A stretch of DNA of 64,000 bases from Citrobacter europaeus (GCA_020099315.1 CP083650.1:4154001-4218000); one strand, 5' to 3'; shown: positions 1-9,215, counted from the first letter of the stretch. A program made the numbers and translations. The notes: a model not told the origin generated them from the sequence alone.

Positions 1-320
1 TGTCGATGATTGTTTACGGCTGCGCCTTCGACTTCTTCAACATCTCTGGCTCTGTATTCGTAGAGAAAGAAGTTCGCCCTGAAATCCGCGCCAGCGCACA
101 GGGTATGTTCCTGATGATGACCAACGGCTTCGGTTGTATTCTGGGCGGTCTGGTGAGCGGTAAAGTCGTTGAATACTATACGCTGAACGGTATTACCGAC
201 TGGCAGACCGTGTGGCTAATCTTCGCAGGTTACTCGCTGGTTCTGGCTTTTGCCTTCGTTGCGCTGTTTAAATACAAACACGTACGCGTTCCGGCTGGCA
301 CCCAGACTATCGCGCACTAA
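1..320 (+). CDS. nupG: NupG nucleoside permease, C-terminal part
   Basis: This is the last 106 codons of an inner-membrane nucleoside:H+ symporter; the gene begins before the window. The visible part carries the end of a major-facilitator fold: hydrophobic helices around FFNISGSVFVEK, a loop with RPEIRASAQGMF, a glycine-rich helix, then a last helix before a short basic tail ending in QTIAH. It matches my memory of enterobacterial NupG closely. Its position next to speC, transcribed toward it, is the normal E. coli/Salmonella arrangement. It ends 15 bases before a strong terminator hairpin. Confidence 0.93.
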   Translation, partial: SMIVYGCAFDFFNISGSVFVEKEVRPEIRASAQGMFLMMTNGFGCILGGLVSGKVVEYYTLNGITDWQTVWLIFAGYSLVLAFAFVALFKYKHVRVPAGTQTIAH

Positions 321-335
321 TCTTTATTGATGAAA

Positions 336-364
336 GAAGGTCACCAGATGGTGACCTTCTTTTT
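336..364 (+). terminator. nupG rho-independent terminator
   Basis: A perfect 10-bp stem (336-345 with 350-359) with a 4-base loop is followed by five T residues. It lies between the convergent genes nupG and speC. A short A run on the left side may let it also serve speC on the other strand. Confidence 0.9.
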
Positions 365-377
365 GTCCAGATGGCGC

Positions 378-2513
378 TTACTTCAAAACATATCCATACA
401 GACGTTTAATGCCGTCTGCATCTGTCTCACTGTAAACCCCTTGCAGCTCCGGCGAGAAGCCCGGCAGCAAGTTTACGCCCTCTTCCAGCGCCAGGAAGTA
501 ACGTTGCACCGCCCCGCCCCAGACTTCACCTGGTACCACACAGAGCACGCCCGGAGGATAAGGCAGCGCACCTTCCGCCGCAATGCGCCCAGCGGCATCA
601 CAAATACGCACCAGTTCAACATCACCGCGGATAAAAGCGCTGTTGGCATCCTGCGGGTTCATCGCCACGGCAGGTAAACTCTCCTGACGGAACATCGCTT
701 TTTGCAGATCTTTCACATCAAAGCTAACGTACAGTGAGTGCATCTCCTGACACAGTTCACGCAGCGTGTAATCCCGGTAACGTACCGGATACTTATTGAA
801 GATGGTGGGTAGCACATCTGCCAGCGGCGTATCGTCTTCAATATGCTGCTCAAACTGCGCCAGCATCGCCACCAGTTGTGCCAGTTTCTCCGCGCTTTCT
901 GCCGGGGTCAGCAGGAACAGAATCGAGTTAAGATCGCATTTCTCCGGCACTATGCCGTTTTCCCGCAGGTAATGCGCCAGAATCGTCGCCGGAATACCAA
1001 AGTCGGTATATTGCCCGGTTTGCGCATCAATACCCGGAGTGGTTAACAGCAGCTTGCAGGGGTCGACAAAATACTGGTCGCGCGCGTAGCCGGAAAAACC
1101 ATGCCATTTAGCGCCAGGTTCAAAGCTAAAGAAACGACGCTCGCTGGCAATCACCTGCGTCGGATAGCTTTCCCACGGTTTGCCATCAACTACCGGAGGA
1201 ATAAACGGCTGAATCATCTTGCAGCGGGTAAGAATCGCTTTACGGGCCTCAATCCCCAGTGCCACACACTCCGCCCATAGCCGACGGCCACTCTCCCCTT
1301 CGTGGATTTTGGCGTTAACGTCCAGCGCCGCAAACAGCGGGTAAAACGGACTGGTGGAAGCATGCAGCATAAACGCATTGTTCAGACGCTTATGCGGGCA
1401 GAATCGCGCCTGGCCGCGAATATGGTTATCCTTTTTGTGGATCTGCGAGGTTTGCGAGAACCCGGCCTGTTGTTTGTGTACTGACTGAGTGACAAAGATC
1501 CCCGGATCGTTAGCATTAAGCTCCAACAGCAGTGGTGAGCCATCGGCCATCATCGGGATAAATTGCTCGTATCCAACCCATGCAGAATCAAACAGGATGT
1601 AATCGCACAGTTGACCGATCTTGTCGATCACCTGCCGGGCGTTGTAGATCGTCCCGTCATAAGTGCCGAGCTGAATGATCGCCAGACGGAACGGACGCGG
1701 CTGGTCAGCCTTTTGTGGCGCAACTTCACGGATCTGCTGACGCAGGTACTGCTCATCAAAGCAGTGCTCATCAATGCCGCCGATAAAGCCAAACGGATTA
1801 CGCGCCGCCTCCAGATAAACCGGCGTGGCGCCCGCCTGGATCAGCGCGCCGTGATGGTTCGACTTATGGTTGTTGCGGTCAAACAGCACCAGATCGCCGC
1901 GCGTCAGCAGCGCATTGGTCACCACTTTATTGGCCGCCGAGGTCCCGTTCAGCACAAAGTAGGTTTTATCCGCGTGGAAAACTTTCGCAGCAAATTTCTG
2001 TGCATGTTTCGCTGATCCTTCATGAATCAGCAGATCGCCAAGCTTAACGTCGGCGTTGCACATATCCGCGCGAAACAGATTCTCGCCAAAGAACTCGTAG
2101 AAATGCCGGCCCGCCGGATGCTTCTTAAAAAACTCACCGTGTTGGTGCCCCGGGCAGGCAAACGTGCTGTTCCCCATTTCGACATACTGGGTGAGCGTGT
2201 CATAGAACGGCGGCAGCAGCTCTTCCTCATACTGGCAGGCAGCAGACTCCAGCTCCAGCCAGTCCTGAGCCTGACCGCAAATGACCGCATTTATACCCGC
2301 AGGCACATCGACATCAGATTCTGCGAACAAAAACACCGGTATATGAAAACCGGTGCGTTTCAACAAAGCCAGGATCCCACTGCGGCTGTCCGCAACGGTA
2401 ATGACGACTGCCGCAACGTCAGTAAAATCGGTACCATCCAGCGACACCACCTGACGATGACTGGACAGACGAGAAACCAGTTCACCACTGGCGGCAATTT
2501 TCATTGATTTCAT
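378..2513 (-). CDS. speC: Ornithine decarboxylase, biosynthetic (constitutive)
   Basis: PLP-dependent enzyme that converts ornithine to putrescine, the entry to polyamine synthesis in the cytoplasm. From the start chosen here (MKSMKIAASGELVSR) the protein is 711 residues, the E. coli SpeC length. It has the N-terminal wing domain, the fold-I PLP core with the lysine in SVHKQQAGFSQTSQ, and the C-terminal domain ending RLYGYVLK. The frame stays open for 26 codons upstream (to 2591), but nothing favours that longer start. Sequence detail fits SpeC rather than the inducible SpeF. Polyamine supply links functionally to gsp at 38.8-40.6 kb. Confidence 0.96.
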   Translation of the reverse strand: MKSMKIAASGELVSRLSSHRQVVSLDGTDFTDVAAVVITVADSRSGILALLKRTGFHIPVFLFAESDVDVPAGINAVICGQAQDWLELESAACQYEEELLPPFYDTLTQYVEMGNSTFACPGHQHGEFFKKHPAGRHFYEFFGENLFRADMCNADVKLGDLLIHEGSAKHAQKFAAKVFHADKTYFVLNGTSAANKVVTNALLTRGDLVLFDRNNHKSNHHGALIQAGATPVYLEAARNPFGFIGGIDEHCFDEQYLRQQIREVAPQKADQPRPFRLAIIQLGTYDGTIYNARQVIDKIGQLCDYILFDSAWVGYEQFIPMMADGSPLLLELNANDPGIFVTQSVHKQQAGFSQTSQIHKKDNHIRGQARFCPHKRLNNAFMLHASTSPFYPLFAALDVNAKIHEGESGRRLWAECVALGIEARKAILTRCKMIQPFIPPVVDGKPWESYPTQVIASERRFFSFEPGAKWHGFSGYARDQYFVDPCKLLLTTPGIDAQTGQYTDFGIPATILAHYLRENGIVPEKCDLNSILFLLTPAESAEKLAQLVAMLAQFEQHIEDDTPLADVLPTIFNKYPVRYRDYTLRELCQEMHSLYVSFDVKDLQKAMFRQESLPAVAMNPQDANSAFIRGDVELVRICDAAGRIAAEGALPYPPGVLCVVPGEVWGGAVQRYFLALEEGVNLLPGFSPELQGVYSETDADGIKRLYGYVLK

Positions 2514-2981
2514 AAGCGCAATAACCCGTTTCGGGAAAAACAAAAGTCCCGGACAAAGCCGCATTGCTTTGCCCACGAAATGACAGGTCAAACTGGTTAC
2601 CAGCCCCGACCGCCAGACATCAGTAAAAGCAGATAGCCTCTGATTTTACTGTTATCCTGCAGTGAGCGTGCGCTGCCCTCACCGCATGGTGAGTGCATAA
2701 AGATAAGTCGCAGGAAGGGGTAAACGTCGCGCAAAAAGGCGATATTGAAGGCGATGTAGGGGGAGTAATATCATCCCAGGCAGCCCCATTCAGACAGGAG
2801 AAAATTCGCGCAATCATGGCACCTTTCACTTACAGGCGCAAGATAAAATCCGGTGCCAAAACCTCACAGATAAACAAGCATTTCGTCTGAAAATAGCGGC
2901 ATAATAATGCAATCTGAAACATAATTTTACCCAGCTAATTGCCTTTAGCATCAAGACGATAATGGGTATGCAGGAGCAAAT
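2514..2981. other. Intergenic region between divergent speC and yqgA
   Basis: About 470 bases hold the divergent promoters of speC (minus) and yqgA (plus). Short open frames on both strands (for example 2620-2829 minus) have no recognisable protein and no good ribosome site. I see no RNA gene or repeat that I can support. Confidence 0.6.
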
Positions 2982-3689
2982 GTGGTAATCGGACCCTTTA
3001 TTAATGCCAGCGCCATTTTATGTGGTGGCGTTCTCGGCGCGCTGCTTAGCCAGCATATACCAGAACGCATTCGGGTCTCCATGACCTCTATTTTCGGACT
3101 GGCTTCGCTAGGGATTGGTATCTTGCTGGTTATCAAATGCGCCAACCTACCGGTGATGGTTCTGGCAACGCTGGTAGGCGCCTTAATTGGCGAATTCTGT
3201 CATCTGGAGAAAGGGATCAATGCTGCGGTCGCCAAAGCGCAGCAGGTTTTCACCCGTTCGGATGCCAATGCAACGCACGAATCTTTTATTCAAAGCTATG
3301 TAGCTATCATCGTGCTGTTTTGCGCCAGCGGTACCGGGATCTTCGGTGCGATACATGAAGGGATGACCGGCGATCCTAATATTTTAATCGCAAAGTCGTT
3401 TCTCGATTTCTTCACGGCTATCATCTTTGCCTGTTCGCTGGGAATTGCGGTATCCGCCATTTGCGTACCGATGCTGACAATCCAGTTAACGCTTGCTACC
3501 TGTGCAGCACTGATTTTACCCCTGACAACGCCAGCTATGATGGCCGATTTCAGCGCCGTAGGCGGGCTATTGCTGCTGGCAACCGGTTTACGTATTTGCG
3601 GCATCAAGATGTTTGCGGTTGTGAATATGCTTCCTGCTCTGCTGCTGGCAATGCCGCTTTCCGCCGCGTGGACGGCATTTTTTGCCTGA
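2982..3689 (+). CDS. yqgA: DUF554 inner-membrane protein YqgA
   Basis: A 235-residue very hydrophobic protein with about six or seven predicted membrane spans, family DUF554, function not established. It begins with a GTG codon: the AGGAG ribosome site ends five to six bases before it and the protein then starts VIGPFINASA, as in E. coli YqgA. Conserved stretches include the SMTSIFGLASLGIGILL segment and the motif ADFSAVGGLLLLATGLRICG. It lies between speC and tRNA-Phe, the usual enterobacterial position. Confidence 0.93.
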   Translation: MVIGPFINASAILCGGVLGALLSQHIPERIRVSMTSIFGLASLGIGILLVIKCANLPVMVLATLVGALIGEFCHLEKGINAAVAKAQQVFTRSDANATHESFIQSYVAIIVLFCASGTGIFGAIHEGMTGDPNILIAKSFLDFFTAIIFACSLGIAVSAICVPMLTIQLTLATCAALILPLTTPAMMADFSAVGGLLLLATGLRICGIKMFAVVNMLPALLLAMPLSAAWTAFFA

Positions 3690-3755
3690 GAATGCGTGCA
3701 ATTGCAGCAATGTGGTGATAGATTGTGCAGTCTGCATTGAATTGAAGAAATTTCG

Positions 3756-3784
3756 TTGACGAAGCGAAGCGAATCGGGTTTAAT
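3756..3784 (+). promoter_or_regulatory. pheV sigma-70 promoter with GC-rich discriminator
   Basis: TTGACG (3756-3761), a 17-base spacer, then TTTAAT (3779-3784), followed by a GC-rich discriminator GCGCCTC before the tRNA. A GC-rich discriminator is typical of stable-RNA promoters under stringent control. Confidence 0.75.
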
Positions 3785-3794
3785 GCGCCTCGTT

Positions 3795-3870
3795 GCCCGG
3801 ATAGCTCAGTCGGTAGAGCAGGGGATTGAAAATCCCCGTGTCCTTGGTTCGATTCCGAGTCCGGGCACCA
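3795..3870 (+). tRNA. pheV: tRNA-Phe (GAA)
   Basis: A 76-base tRNA: 7-bp acceptor stem GCCCGGA/TCCGGGC, D-arm with AGCTCAGTCGGTAGAGC, anticodon stem GGGGA/TCCCC around TTGAAAA with anticodon GAA, T-arm GGTTCGATTCC, and encoded CCA. In enterobacteria this locus is a frequent target of genomic islands (SPI-8, SPI-13 and the E. coli pheV islands), which fits the T6SS island that begins just downstream. Confidence 0.98.
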
Positions 3871-3885
3871 CTATTTAAAGAACCC
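3854..3885 (+). repeat. attL-like direct repeat, copy 1 (3' end of pheV)
   Basis: 32 bases covering the last 17 bases of tRNA-Phe and 15 bases after it, ending at the base of the terminator stem. An exact second copy lies at 4016-4047. Duplication of a tRNA 3' end is the mark of tyrosine-recombinase integration. Confidence 0.85.
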
Positions 3886-3905
3886 AGCCTATGGCTGGGT
3901 TTTTG
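3881..3905 (+). terminator. pheV terminator
   Basis: Hairpin AACCCAGCC/GGCTGGGTT followed by five T residues, starting 10 bases after the tRNA. Confidence 0.88.
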
Positions 3906-4015
3906 CTTTTGGAGAAACGGACTCTCCATCGAACTTCGTTCGATTATTCGCCGCCAGCGGCTCACCCCTGCGGGGCCAGCGCGACAAGCGCGCTGTTCAA
4001 CGCCTACGGCGTTAG

Positions 4016-4047
4016 TCCGAGTCCGGGCACCACTATTTAAAGAACCC
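4016..4047 (+). repeat. Direct repeat, copy 2 (tRNA-Phe 3' end fragment)
   Basis: Exact 32-base copy of 3854-3885. It includes a 15-base acceptor/CCA end but no other tRNA part, so it is not a second tRNA. The 130 bases between the copies are GC-rich with small palindromes and no gene. The adjoining terminator stem differs in sequence from copy 1. Confidence 0.85.
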
Positions 4048-4066
4048 GCCCAAAAGGCGGGTTTTT
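4043..4066 (+). terminator. Second terminator after the duplicated tRNA end
   Basis: Hairpin AACCCGCC/GGCGGGTT with loop CAAAA and five T residues. After it comes a TTTTTGCTTTTGGAGA stretch also present after the first terminator, so the two are diverged copies of one terminator unit. Confidence 0.82.
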
Positions 4067-4084
4067 GCTTTTGGAGAATAGTGA

Positions 4085-5425
4085 CTATTCTCTCCTCACC
4101 GAATTTTGTTTCAACAGCGCATAACGATTAAGAAGCTGATTAATCCGCATATCAAGCTGCTGATACAAAGCGGGTGATACACTCCCCTGCACTTTGAACT
4201 CTTCATCTATTTGACGTAACAACTCTTCTGTCGGCGGCGTTTCGTCAAGCTGGCGGCGGATAGTGAAAATGGCTGATTTCAGCTCCGACCCTGTCAGATA
4301 TTTACCTTTACGTTCATCAAGCGCATTTAGCTGGGCGGTTAACGCTTCCAGCCCCTGCTGAGCATTATGCCAGTTTTGCAGAGCGCTTTCCGGCAACGCT
4401 TCGGTAGCTAACTGTTTTTGTAACCCGCTTTCAAATACTGTAGTCTGCGATTCTTCAGGCCACAGGGTAACTACCTGCTGCGCTAATGATGCGGCATATT
4501 CTCGCGACCACAAAGGTGACAGGCGATATAAAATATCCAATTGCCCTTGCGTTGCAGCGATTATTTCCTGCTTCTGATCCTTCAAATCTGAGGACTGCTT
4601 CAACGCGGATAATTGTTCAGGCGTCAGCACCTGAGGCAATGGCTTGATCAGATCATATCCGTCAGCCCGCATATGACTGGTGCCAAGAAAAGCGCCTGCG
4701 CTCGCTGCCGCAGCAACGATAAAACCGATAGCAAACCCCAGCCACATCCGTCTGGTTCCCCCCTCGATTTGAGTAGTAAAAACCGCTGCGCTTGATTGCC
4801 CGGGTGATGCGGGTTCATTGACCACAAATACCAACTGTGGCGAAGACGTCTCAACATTATTAGTCGTACCTGAAGCCGGTATTATCACAACGGCCGATCC
4901 CGAATCCGCTTCAGACTTCTCCAGACGCAAAGCGGCATTGTGCATCCAGGTAACAACAGCCTCCATTTTACTAAGCGCTTTCAATTCAAGCCGTTGCAGC
5001 ACTGCGCAGGCATGTTTTAAACTTTGTTCAACCCGATACACTTTTGATAAATCAGCATATGACAGCGTTAGGGTACGCAATTCTTGCTGTAAGCGGACAG
5101 ACAACCATGCCAGGATCTCAACGCGGGCATGGGTTTGCTGTGGCCATATTGCACTCCAGTGATGCGTCAGTAATGCTTCCAGAAGTTCCGTGCTTTCGGC
5201 AAGTCCCTCCAGTCCCGCATTACGTATTCTGGCGACGGTGTACCAGGCAAGTGTTTGCAGTTCGACTCCGTTATGACGAAACAGCGCCAGGCTTAACTGT
5301 TCAACCTTTTGCCAGTCAACGTCCGGACGCGCAGGGTGAGTCAGCTTGCTAATTTCATCGCGTAATTGCCCAAACTCCATGAAAGCACGTGGATCTCCCC
5401 CGGTGCTGATGCGATTCTTTTCCAT
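4085..5425 (-). CDS. VasL/TagA-like T6SS protein (ImpA N-domain, TM, VasL domain)
   Basis: A 446-residue protein. Residues about 10-170 form an ImpA_N-type helical domain (GQLRDEISKLTHPARPDVDW near the start), followed by a low-complexity linker, one membrane helix near residue 230-250 (WLGFAIGFIVAAAASAGAF), and a helical VasL-type C-terminal domain. Proteins of this build (TagA in EAEC) stop sheath polymerisation at the distal end. The start at 5425 has a GGAG-type site; a longer start at 5446 would overlap tssE by 20 bases. It is the last gene of the T6SS operon, and its stop lies inside a palindrome only 38 bases from the att-like repeat. Confidence 0.8.
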   Translation of the reverse strand: MEKNRISTGGDPRAFMEFGQLRDEISKLTHPARPDVDWQKVEQLSLALFRHNGVELQTLAWYTVARIRNAGLEGLAESTELLEALLTHHWSAIWPQQTHARVEILAWLSVRLQQELRTLTLSYADLSKVYRVEQSLKHACAVLQRLELKALSKMEAVVTWMHNAALRLEKSEADSGSAVVIIPASGTTNNVETSSPQLVFVVNEPASPGQSSAAVFTTQIEGGTRRMWLGFAIGFIVAAAASAGAFLGTSHMRADGYDLIKPLPQVLTPEQLSALKQSSDLKDQKQEIIAATQGQLDILYRLSPLWSREYAASLAQQVVTLWPEESQTTVFESGLQKQLATEALPESALQNWHNAQQGLEALTAQLNALDERKGKYLTGSELKSAIFTIRRQLDETPPTEELLRQIDEEFKVQGSVSPALYQQLDMRINQLLNRYALLKQNSVRRE

Positions 5426-5426
5426 G

Positions 5427-5870
5427 TCAGTACACTCCAGTCTCAAGCCAACCCTGCCTCTTGAGGTGCCGAATCAGAACCCGCCCCTCAGGGGTAAAAT
5501 CAGTGCCATAGCGAACAATGCCTAGGTCTTGCAGTTCAGCATCAATGGAATAACGCAAATGTCCCGGTGTTTCCTGCTGCTGCATCGTTACCTGAATTCC
5601 TTTTAGCCGCGGTTCATACTTCAACAAAACCTGAGAAAGCGTGCTAATAAGCTGATGTGCCGTACCTGGCATACCCTGGAGGATTTTGGTCATATCAGGC
5701 AAACCATAATCGGGTATATGTTTGAGACTACCTGCACGAGTATTCAAAATGCGCTGCATATTATCGAGGACGGATAAGATGACCTGCGTGTTTTCGCTGA
5801 CTGCGTGCAAAGGAAAACCACCGGAAAAATTACCCAGCAAGATGTCATAAAGTGAAGGCTGCTTGACCAT
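5427..5870 (-). CDS. tssE: T6SS baseplate subunit TssE (gp25-like)
   Basis: 147 residues, the normal length for TssE, the phage T4 gp25-like baseplate wedge protein that initiates sheath assembly. It shows the conserved block around SLKHIPDYGLPDM and the C-terminal core ending in RRVLIRHLKRQGW-like sequence. Its start codon overlaps the tssJ stop region by one base, and its stop is one base before the next ATG, so translation is coupled. Confidence 0.92.
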   Translation of the reverse strand: MVKQPSLYDILLGNFSGGFPLHAVSENTQVILSVLDNMQRILNTRAGSLKHIPDYGLPDMTKILQGMPGTAHQLISTLSQVLLKYEPRLKGIQVTMQQQETPGHLRYSIDAELQDLGIVRYGTDFTPEGRVLIRHLKRQGWLETGVY

Positions 5871-6403
5871 TACTCGCCCTCCTGCGCCATGAGTGCCAGA
5901 GTCTGGGTATTTAATTCGATCACTCGCGCATTATCAGGATCGAGATCTTCACGACGTAATACCACGCGCCAAGAATCTTCAGACAGATCGGGAGAAATAA
6001 ACATTCCCGCCACGGCAACATATTGCGCTTCGTTTTCGAATGGAATATCGACAGCTACGCTTTCACCTGGTCGTACCCGAACATCTCTCTGAGCCAATAA
6101 ATCTGCTTTAACCACCGTGCTGTCTTGTGCAAATAAAGACTGATAATTAGCCGAGTCAAATGCTTTACGATCTTTGAGTTGGTAAATACGTACGACCGTC
6201 GAAAGCGCGATGCCCTGTGCATTTTTATTAGCAGCTTCTCTGGCGGAAAGATCCAAATGCAGCGTTTTAATTTCCTTATAAAAGATCGACTTTGTTAATG
6301 ACACGGTACCTTCAGATACTTTTTGCGTCAGACCACATCCGGTGACCAGACTGGTCATTCCGGTTATTACGGCAAAATTAATAGCGATAATCGCCAGTCT
6401 CAT
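5870..6403 (-). CDS. tssJ: T6SS outer-membrane lipoprotein TssJ
   Basis: 177-residue lipoprotein that anchors the TssJLM envelope complex in the outer membrane. From the start at 6403 there is a short signal peptide (MRLAIIAINFAVITGMTSL) and a lipobox VTGC, then a beta-sandwich domain. GGAGGG lies about six bases before this ATG. The longer open frame to 6451 would put 16 residues before the signal peptide and lies inside tssG, so I reject it. The gene overlaps the 3' end of tssG by 26 bases. Confidence 0.9.
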   Translation of the reverse strand: MRLAIIAINFAVITGMTSLVTGCGLTQKVSEGTVSLTKSIFYKEIKTLHLDLSAREAANKNAQGIALSTVVRIYQLKDRKAFDSANYQSLFAQDSTVVKADLLAQRDVRVRPGESVAVDIPFENEAQYVAVAGMFISPDLSEDSWRVVLRREDLDPDNARVIELNTQTLALMAQEGE

Positions 6404-7466
6404 CGGCTTCCCTCCGCTGATCATGTTGACTAAGGCTCTGCCAAAGCCCAAGTTTAATTGTTATATGTTGATTCTTCGTTTCCGGGTTATCCAGACGCAT
6501 AACGGCCGTACGGCCAAGCTGAACTGCACGTTCGCTTTTATTACTGGTAAGTTGAGCATGCGGAAGCGCCGAGCGAGGAATACGTAGTTGCAACCTGGCA
6601 TTCACTCTGGCACCTAAATAAACGTGCATCAGCGCGAGAAAATCATGATAAAGCTGGCCGCCCGGTAACCAGTCACGAACCTCATCGGTAACGCTCGTTG
6701 TAAGCGTAATGAGTACCTGACTGTTAATATCTACGGCGCTGCGTCCCATCACCGGACGAGAGTGGAGGCTAACAGGTTGCCGCGTGCTCATTTTTAACGC
6801 CTTATCCAGCAGGATTAAGCGTTTATCATGAGGAGTCACGGTAGTATTTGTTGTTGGCGATAATAAAGAAACCAGCGCGGATATACCTTCCGCCGTACGC
6901 GTTGGCATTCTCATTATTCCCAGCAGCGCCAAAAAACGCGATAACGGGGTCTCGGTTTGTTTGCCGCATCCCGGAATCCCCAATCCGGTCAACCCCAGTA
7001 AATATTGTGATGTTTCATCTGTTCCGCCTGGTCGAAAGGTCGCTGGATAGCTGTATTTTCGCCAGATTCGGTAAAACTGCGTAATTAAGCGATGGTTAAA
7101 AATATCCAGAAACTCAGCGGCAACGTCCGAACCTTCCTGGCGCTGGGCAATATCATCCTGATAGGTCGTCGGCAGCGGCGACTCCACGCCATACAACCCC
7201 ATAAAAGTGACACGAACCGTTGGCGGCAGTGTGGGTTGCTGCGGATCATATTCTGCACTTTTAAGCTCACCCGCCGGAAACCCCATCCCCGGATGAGGGC
7301 GAAAACGAATGGCATCGAAGCGCGGACTTTGTTGGCTCCCAGGACCTGGCGCTTGCGGGTTCCCTTGTTCCAACAACTGACAGAAACGATAAAAATTGGT
7401 ACGTGGCAGGTTTTCGCCAAGGCTATTTAGCAGCCGGGTAGCCGCTGATTGTGATTCTCTTTCCAT
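6378..7466 (-). CDS. tssG: T6SS baseplate subunit TssG
   Basis: 362 residues, the TssG (ImpH/VasB) family, part of the wedge complex with TssE, TssF and TssK. The start MERESQSAATRLLNSLGENL is typical, followed by the FYRFCQLLEQ block and a conserved LTGLGIPGC loop. It overlaps the end of tssF by 40 bases, an arrangement common in T6SS operons, and is itself overlapped by tssJ. Confidence 0.92.
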   Translation of the reverse strand: MERESQSAATRLLNSLGENLPRTNFYRFCQLLEQGNPQAPGPGSQQSPRFDAIRFRPHPGMGFPAGELKSAEYDPQQPTLPPTVRVTFMGLYGVESPLPTTYQDDIAQRQEGSDVAAEFLDIFNHRLITQFYRIWRKYSYPATFRPGGTDETSQYLLGLTGLGIPGCGKQTETPLSRFLALLGIMRMPTRTAEGISALVSLLSPTTNTTVTPHDKRLILLDKALKMSTRQPVSLHSRPVMGRSAVDINSQVLITLTTSVTDEVRDWLPGGQLYHDFLALMHVYLGARVNARLQLRIPRSALPHAQLTSNKSERAVQLGRTAVMRLDNPETKNQHITIKLGLWQSLSQHDQRREADETGDYRY

Positions 7467-9193
7467 CGCAAGCTTTTCCCTGCCGGCTGTATGATTAAAG
7501 TAAGCTGATTAAACAAATGAATATCCGCATACAATGCAAAAAAGCGATTAAGCATTTCACCAAACAGATGAATATCGCCTTCACCTGTAAATCCGTTCTC
7601 ATCAAGCGTTATTTCGATGTCCACCCCACGAAGTAGAAATCCTTTTTCAAAGCGCTGTATTTCATGTTGTTGAACATTCATGATCGCATCCAGGCGACGA
7701 TAATTAAGCTCATCATCCTGCCAGTTATAGAGAGACAACGTTCCTTTGAGCACTTCAGCGCTGGCCATCATATTCAGAAAGCTGGATCCCAGGTGGCTCA
7801 ACACTCGCCAGTGAAAACGATCCTCAGCGGGAGGGTAAGCAGGTAGCGTCGGTTTACACAGATTGCGCACGGCAAGGGGCGTCTGGAGGATCTGCTCACA
7901 ACGATTGAGCAATGTACTTTGCAAAGCTCGCCGCGGTAGCTGACCGTTTGTGCCGGTCACTTTCAAAGACAAGGTTTCATACTCAGCAAGACGATCCCGT
8001 TCCCAGGCATCTCCTCCGAGGATCAGCCATGTATCATATAATCCGGATACGCCGCGTCTGACGCGAGTATGGTAATAACGCTCGGGCGCGTTCCGGCGCA
8101 TCATGCCTCCCTTATGGCGAAAGCTGGTAAAAGGAGCATAAACAGCATTACGCGTTCGCTGTGAACCTGAAACTGCATCGACTGCATATATTTCCGTGTG
8201 GCCATCCTGCAACCTTCGCGGACGCAGCAAATATTCGCTTTCCAGACCATTAACTACCAGCGGATCGGCCTCAATCGTGAAAAGATTAATAACCGGAACG
8301 CAATGAAGACGGATGTTTTCACTCCCCACAGGAAGCTCAGAACTCCACTGTTGAGTCAGTACCGCTTCTATTTCAAAGCAGTCTATACCCGCAGGAAACG
8401 ATATCTTTTCCAGACCGTTAAGATGGACAAACATAAATTTTTCGCGGAACGTAAAATACTCAAGCAACAATTGCCAGCCGCCAAACGCCGTATCGCCTTT
8501 TGGCCACAAACTGTCTTCATCGGCAAATCCGCCCGGGGAAAAGTAACCCTCCAGTCGAATACGTTCTACGCTGTTGGGGAGTCTCAAATAAAGAGAAGCC
8601 AGACGCTTTGTCAAAGCAAGGTGCAGCGCGTGGGTCACCGGCGCGTCACCGCTGAGGTAAAGGCTGAGGTGCGTCAGATCGGTTTGCGACCAGTCCATCT
8701 GTGGATTGCACTTTATTCGCATACGGATGACCGAGCGTCCGTCAGGTTCGGCATCGATATTCACCGCCGTGACAGACAGCGGATTAAGTGTGACGGGCTG
8801 AGTAGTACGATACTGACATACCGTTTTTTTAGGGCCAACGGGCTGTGACAATACGCCAAATCTCGCGTTAATCTGCTCGCTCATTTTTAGCACATCAATA
8901 TCTGGTAAAAGCTCGACAACACTTAAGGAGGGAATGGTACGTAAATAATGCGGCCACAGCAGACTCATCAAGCCTTCGGTAAATTCAGGGAGATGATCGT
9001 CAATTTTAGCGCGCAATCGCCCCATCGAAAATGCAAAACCTTCAAATAACCGTTCCACATAAGGATCGGGTATGCCGGCTTTATCCAGATCCAGCATCGC
9101 TGCACGATCCGGATGCGCCTGCGCAAACTCTTTTGCCGCTTCCCTTAAATAACGCATTTCCGCGTCATAATAACGCAGAGTTAAATCTTCCAT
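7427..9193 (-). CDS. tssF: T6SS baseplate subunit TssF
   Basis: 588 residues, full length for TssF (ImpG/VasA), the major wedge scaffold. The conserved N-terminus LRYYDAEMRYLREAAKEFA is followed by DPYVERLFEGFAF and the LLWPHYLRTIPS motif, all hallmarks of the family. It lies 22 bases after tssA and overlaps tssG, so it belongs to the same transcript. Confidence 0.95.
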   Translation of the reverse strand: MEDLTLRYYDAEMRYLREAAKEFAQAHPDRAAMLDLDKAGIPDPYVERLFEGFAFSMGRLRAKIDDHLPEFTEGLMSLLWPHYLRTIPSLSVVELLPDIDVLKMSEQINARFGVLSQPVGPKKTVCQYRTTQPVTLNPLSVTAVNIDAEPDGRSVIRMRIKCNPQMDWSQTDLTHLSLYLSGDAPVTHALHLALTKRLASLYLRLPNSVERIRLEGYFSPGGFADEDSLWPKGDTAFGGWQLLLEYFTFREKFMFVHLNGLEKISFPAGIDCFEIEAVLTQQWSSELPVGSENIRLHCVPVINLFTIEADPLVVNGLESEYLLRPRRLQDGHTEIYAVDAVSGSQRTRNAVYAPFTSFRHKGGMMRRNAPERYYHTRVRRGVSGLYDTWLILGGDAWERDRLAEYETLSLKVTGTNGQLPRRALQSTLLNRCEQILQTPLAVRNLCKPTLPAYPPAEDRFHWRVLSHLGSSFLNMMASAEVLKGTLSLYNWQDDELNYRRLDAIMNVQQHEIQRFEKGFLLRGVDIEITLDENGFTGEGDIHLFGEMLNRFFALYADIHLFNQLTLIIQPAGKSLRWKENHNQRLPGC

Positions 9194-9215
9194 TTTATAG
9201 TTCGCTTATTTTGTT

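Noticed and set aside
1563..2507. Long plus-strand open frames opposite speC
   Set aside because: Antisense to a well-conserved enzyme gene, no ribosome sites.
4016..4030. A second tRNA after pheV
   Set aside because: Only the 3' acceptor end and CCA are present; no anticodon or D-arm.
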